Shown here piece by piece: positions 14,517 through 16,498 of a stretch of DNA of 16,498 nt. Origin of the DNA: Bacillota bacterium (lineage in GTDB: Bacteria; Bacillota; Dethiobacteria; SKNC01). The stretch lies in contig SKNC01000072.1 in assembly GCA_007120745.1 (NCBI GenBank), positions 1 to 16,498 of the forward strand. Reading direction: 5' to 3'. A program made the position numbers and the translations under genes. Position 1 is the first letter of the stretch, and every line of letters begins with the position of its first letter. A model generated the notes under the pieces. It was not told the origin of the DNA. It saw only the letters and a list, made by a program, of their open reading frames with translations, and did not search any database.

Positions 14517-14969
14517 ATGAAATTCTCCACCAAAGGCAGGTACGGCCTCCGGGCCATGCTGGAGATGGCAATGAATCGGGAAAAAGGGCCGGTAGCCCTG
14601 CATTCTATAGCTAAAAACCAGGGTATTTCCGAACGTTATCTGGAGCAGCTTTTGATACCTCTAAAACGGGCAGGCCTGGTGAAAAGTGTACGGGGGCCGC
14701 AGGGGGGATACGTCCTGAAGAGAGACCCTAAGAATGTAACCGTGGGGGACATTATTCGAGTATTGGAGGGCCCCATATCACCGGTGGAATGTGTCAATGA
14801 AGCGGACCCGGAACAATGTTCCCGGGAGGGACAATGTGTTACCCGCAGAATCTGGACCGAAGTCAGGGATTCTATTGCCGGGGTTTTGGATTCTTATACC
14901 CTGGAGGACCTGGTAATAATGGAGTCCAGGGACCCCCAGGCAAAAAAAACGGGTAAAGATAAAATTTAA
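14517..14969 (+). CDS. Rrf2-family transcriptional regulator (IscR-like, three-cysteine)
   Basis: The 150-residue winged-helix regulator opens with the family hallmark MKFSTKGRYGLRAMLEMA and has the recognition helix region ISERYLEQLLIPLKRAGLV and the wing VRGPQGGYVL. Cys92, Cys101 and Cys107 lie in the loop where IscR, NsrR and RsrR bind an iron-sulfur cluster, so cluster sensing is likely; CymR-type proteins without cysteines regulate cysteine metabolism instead. ATG at 14517 has AAGGAG 10 nt upstream. No isc, suf or cys genes are in view: the next gene is 209 nt away with its own promoter, so the target is unknown. Rrf2 genes are often autoregulated, and the leader elements upstream would fit that. 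Confidence 0.9.
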   Translation: MKFSTKGRYGLRAMLEMAMNREKGPVALHSIAKNQGISERYLEQLLIPLKRAGLVKSVRGPQGGYVLKRDPKNVTVGDIIRVLEGPISPVECVNEADPEQCSREGQCVTRRIWTEVRDSIAGVLDSYTLEDLVIMESRDPQAKKTGKDKI

Positions 14970-15057
14970 AATGAAATGTAACAGCCAGGCAGGAAATATT
15001 TAGAAGAGGGAGAAAATATATTATATAAGAATTTGTTATAAGAAAACTAGCTGAAAA

Positions 15058-15078
15058 CCACGAGGGCTTGCCCCGTGG
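15058..15078 (+). repeat. Bulged hairpin upstream of the MNT gene
   Basis: CCACG (15058-15062) pairs with CGTGG (15074-15078), and an inner GGG/CCC extends the stem past a single bulged A, leaving a CTTG loop. The A-rich left flank and the right flank ATGAAAGCGTC give it the look of a subterminal imperfect hairpin as found at IS200/IS605-type ends, but no transposase or partner end is present. The rest of 14970-15178 holds only the mntA promoter. Confidence 0.3.
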
Positions 15079-15114
15079 ATGAAAGCGTCTCATCATACAT
15101 ACACTATTTTTCTA

Positions 15115-15143
15115 TTCACATATATTATCTGCTTTAACATAAT
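15115..15143 (+). promoter_or_regulatory. Promoter of the MNT/HEPN pair
   Basis: TTCACA (15115-15120, 5/6 match), a 17-nt spacer and CATAAT (15138-15143, 5/6 match), with a predicted start near 15150, about 30 nt before the ATG of the nucleotidyltransferase gene. No terminator is visible before queC, so it may also serve queC. Confidence 0.55.
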
Positions 15144-15178
15144 ATAGATAGCACTAAAAGATATGGGGAGGTGTTTTT

Positions 15179-15505
15179 ATGGCCGTTGACAGAGAGGTCG
15201 AAAGGTTAAAGGACGGTTTGGTCCAAAGGTTCAATCCGGCTAAGATCGTGCTTTTCGGCTCCCGGGCATTGAAATATGCCGAACCGGATAGTGACATTGA
15301 TATCTGTGTTGTATTAGATGCCCATAACAGTAAAGATGAGATTGAAGAAAGCATCTATTCATATATTTATGACGAAGAAGGATTAGACTTCTCCTGTTCT
15401 GTAGATGTTGTGGTATATACCTACTGGGAATGGGAAGAGAGCTTAAAAGATCCGGGAACTTTTGCCAGCTTAATTCTCCGGAAGGGACAGATAATTTATG
15501 GGTGA
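15179..15505 (+). CDS. MNT-type minimal nucleotidyltransferase (MntA-like antitoxin)
   Basis: The 108-residue protein of the DNA-polymerase-beta nucleotidyltransferase superfamily has the active-site motif GSRALKYAEPDSDID (27-41), with Asp39 and Asp41 as metal ligands and Asp76 (SVDVVVY) as the probable third carboxylate. All catalytic residues are present. Stand-alone MNT genes next to HEPN genes form toxin-antitoxin modules in which, in studied cases, the MNT protein adds AMP to the HEPN toxin. ATG at 15179 has GGGGAGGT (15165-15172) 6 nt upstream. It overlaps the HEPN gene by 8 nt (ATGGGTGA). The role as antitoxin is inferred from the family and pairing. Confidence 0.88.
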   Translation: MAVDREVERLKDGLVQRFNPAKIVLFGSRALKYAEPDSDIDICVVLDAHNSKDEIEESIYSYIYDEEGLDFSCSVDVVVYTYWEWEESLKDPGTFASLILRKGQIIYG

Positions 15506-15890
15506 CAGCAGGAAATACTGCGATTGGTTGGAACAGGCCCGGCAGGACCTGGAGGCTGCCAGGATACTTCATGAAAACCGGGGCCCAACTAATCTGGCGG
15601 CGTTTCACGCCCAGCAGACGGTGGAAAAAGCTTATAAGGCATATCTATTATATTGTACAGGCCGCCTGCAGGAAGGACATTCCCTGGCATATTTGAACAA
15701 GCTTTGTGCCAAACATAACGGAGATTTTGCAGTTTTTAGACCGGACAGCATCAAGCTGAACAGATATTATACGAAAACCAGGTATCCTTCGGACTTCCCA
15801 CTTCAAGTCAGCGAAGAACAGGTTGAAAAATTTATGCATACGGCTGAAAAGATACTGCAGAAAGTTGAAACGAAAATTTTAGAGTGCTGA
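15498..15890 (+). CDS. HEPN-domain protein, partner of the MNT nucleotidyltransferase
   Basis: 130 residues, all-alpha HEPN domain of the classical (HI0074-partner) type: WLEQARQDLEAARIL helix, then FHAQQTVEKAYKAYLL, then GHSLAYL, and a conserved-looking TRYPSDFP near residue 94. An Rx4H motif, the RNase signature of HEPN toxins, is present as Arg56-LQEG-His61. The residue two after His61 is Leu63, whereas the studied HepT toxin has a tyrosine there that accepts AMP; Tyr65 is the nearest tyrosine. The start overlaps the MNT gene, so translation is coupled. It is probably the toxin of the pair, but a non-toxic substrate-binding role is possible. It ends 24 nt before queC. Confidence 0.85.
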   Translation: MGDSRKYCDWLEQARQDLEAARILHENRGPTNLAAFHAQQTVEKAYKAYLLYCTGRLQEGHSLAYLNKLCAKHNGDFAVFRPDSIKLNRYYTKTRYPSDFPLQVSEEQVEKFMHTAEKILQKVETKILEC

Positions 15891-15914
15891 AAACAGATAC
15901 CAGGGGGGAAACCT

Positions 15915-16498
15915 GTGAAAATGACTGAGAAAAAAGCCGTAGTCCTGCTGTCCGGTGGACTGGACAGCACCACCTGTATGAGTGTGGCTCACCAGCAGGG
16001 CTTTGCACTTTATGCTCTAACCTTTGATTACGGTCAGAGGCACCGGCGGGAACTGGAGTCTGCCGGTGAAATTGCAGGGTTTTACAATGCTGCAGAACAT
16101 CGGGTCATAAAACTGGATTCTGTAGGAGGCAGCGCCCTGACGGATGCCAGTATAGAGCTGCCGGATTTTCAGGAAACCGAGGGAATACCTGTTACTTACG
16201 TGCCGGCCCGGAATATCCTTTTTTTAAGCTATGCCCTGGGGTACGGTGAAGTAGTTGAAGCGGATGTCATAGTTATCGGCGTTAATGCCATTGACTACAG
16301 CGGGTATCCCGACTGCCGGCCGGAATTTATCCAGGCATTTCAAAAGGTAATTGAAGTAGGTACCAGGTCCGGTGTGCAGGGAAATCCCATTGAAATCCTA
16401 ACCCCCTTGATTCACCTGACCAAGGGTGAAATTGTCAGGCTGGCGGTGAAGAACGGAGCACCTCTGCACCTGACCAACAGCTGTTACCGGGGTGAGGA
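15915..16498 (+). CDS. queC: 7-cyano-7-deazaguanine (preQ0) synthase QueC (partial, runs off right edge)
   Basis: ATP-dependent conversion of 7-carboxy-7-deazaguanine to preQ0, on the path to queuosine tRNA modification. 194 codons are visible of a usual 220-230. The PP-loop ATP pyrophosphatase motif SGGLDS is at 13-18, followed by LTFDYGQRHRREL, the YVPARNILFLSYALGY segment, GVNAIDYSGYPDCRPEF and, at the edge, NSCYRGE, whose cysteine is the first of the C-terminal zinc-binding set; the remaining cysteines fall outside. GTG at 15915 is 6 nt after AGGGGGG (15902-15908); an ATG two codons later (15921) is the alternative. No preQ1 riboswitch is seen in the 24-nt gap, and transcription may come from the MNT/HEPN promoter. 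Confidence 0.95.
   Translation, partial: MKMTEKKAVVLLSGGLDSTTCMSVAHQQGFALYALTFDYGQRHRRELESAGEIAGFYNAAEHRVIKLDSVGGSALTDASIELPDFQETEGIPVTYVPARNILFLSYALGYGEVVEADVIVIGVNAIDYSGYPDCRPEFIQAFQKVIEVGTRSGVQGNPIEILTPLIHLTKGEIVRLAVKNGAPLHLTNSCYRGE

Noticed and set aside
15430..15696. Alternative frame spanning the MNT/HEPN junction
   Set aside because: It overlaps two well-supported genes in another frame and shows no domain.
15891..15914. preQ1 riboswitch controlling queC
   Set aside because: The gap to the upstream gene is only 24 nt and shows no aptamer-like fold.

Overview
The window looks like a stretch of chromosome from an anaerobic Bacillota bacterium of the Clostridia or Desulfotomaculum type. 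This is inferred from the ferredoxin-dependent 2-oxoacid oxidoreductase, the hydrogenase-like NADH module, strong purine-rich Shine-Dalgarno sites, frequent TTG/GTG starts and a sigma-A type promoter. The species cannot be named from the sequence.

Layout, left to right. Positions 1-506 (minus) hold the N-terminal part of a zinc-ribbon SAM methyltransferase. Positions 803-1878 (plus) hold msrA and a PPC/DUF296 protein, ending at a bidirectional terminator (1946-1982). Positions 2076-8506 (minus) hold a six-gene operon: porGD (fused gamma-delta), porA, porB, a NuoE-like subunit, a NuoF-like subunit and a small HoxU/HydA-N-terminus-like iron-sulfur subunit. It starts at a near-consensus promoter (8739-8767) followed by an untranslated leader of about 225 nt. 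Positions 8977-11010 (plus) encode a membrane PAS-PAS-GGDEF-HD-GYP protein with its own terminator. Positions 11125-14196 encode a complete TRAP transporter (DctP lipoprotein, DctQ, DctM). Positions 14517-14969 encode an Rrf2/IscR-type regulator with three cysteines. Positions 15179-15890 encode an MNT/HEPN nucleotidyltransferase pair, and queC starts at 15915 and runs off the right edge.

The most interesting part is the six-gene operon. A pyruvate:ferredoxin oxidoreductase-type enzyme is co-transcribed with the electron-transfer subunits normally found in trimeric NAD-linked [FeFe]-hydrogenases, but there is no H-cluster subunit. The simplest reading is a complex, or tight partnership, that moves electrons between 2-oxoacid oxidation and NAD(H), possibly with ferredoxin as a second partner (bifurcation or confurcation). 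The small HoxU-like subunit lacks the His-Cys iron-sulfur motif of its relatives and carries an extra C-terminal pair of CxxC motifs. Two spacers inside the operon carry copies of the same palindrome, with core arm GTCAGGCTTGAA, resembling a REP-type repeat.

Other points of note are the structured leader of the Rrf2 gene, a 16-codon upstream reading frame overlapping the dctP start, and a HEPN protein with an Rx4H motif but no tyrosine at the AMP-acceptor position known from HepT. No tRNA, rRNA, CRISPR array or intact insertion sequence was seen.
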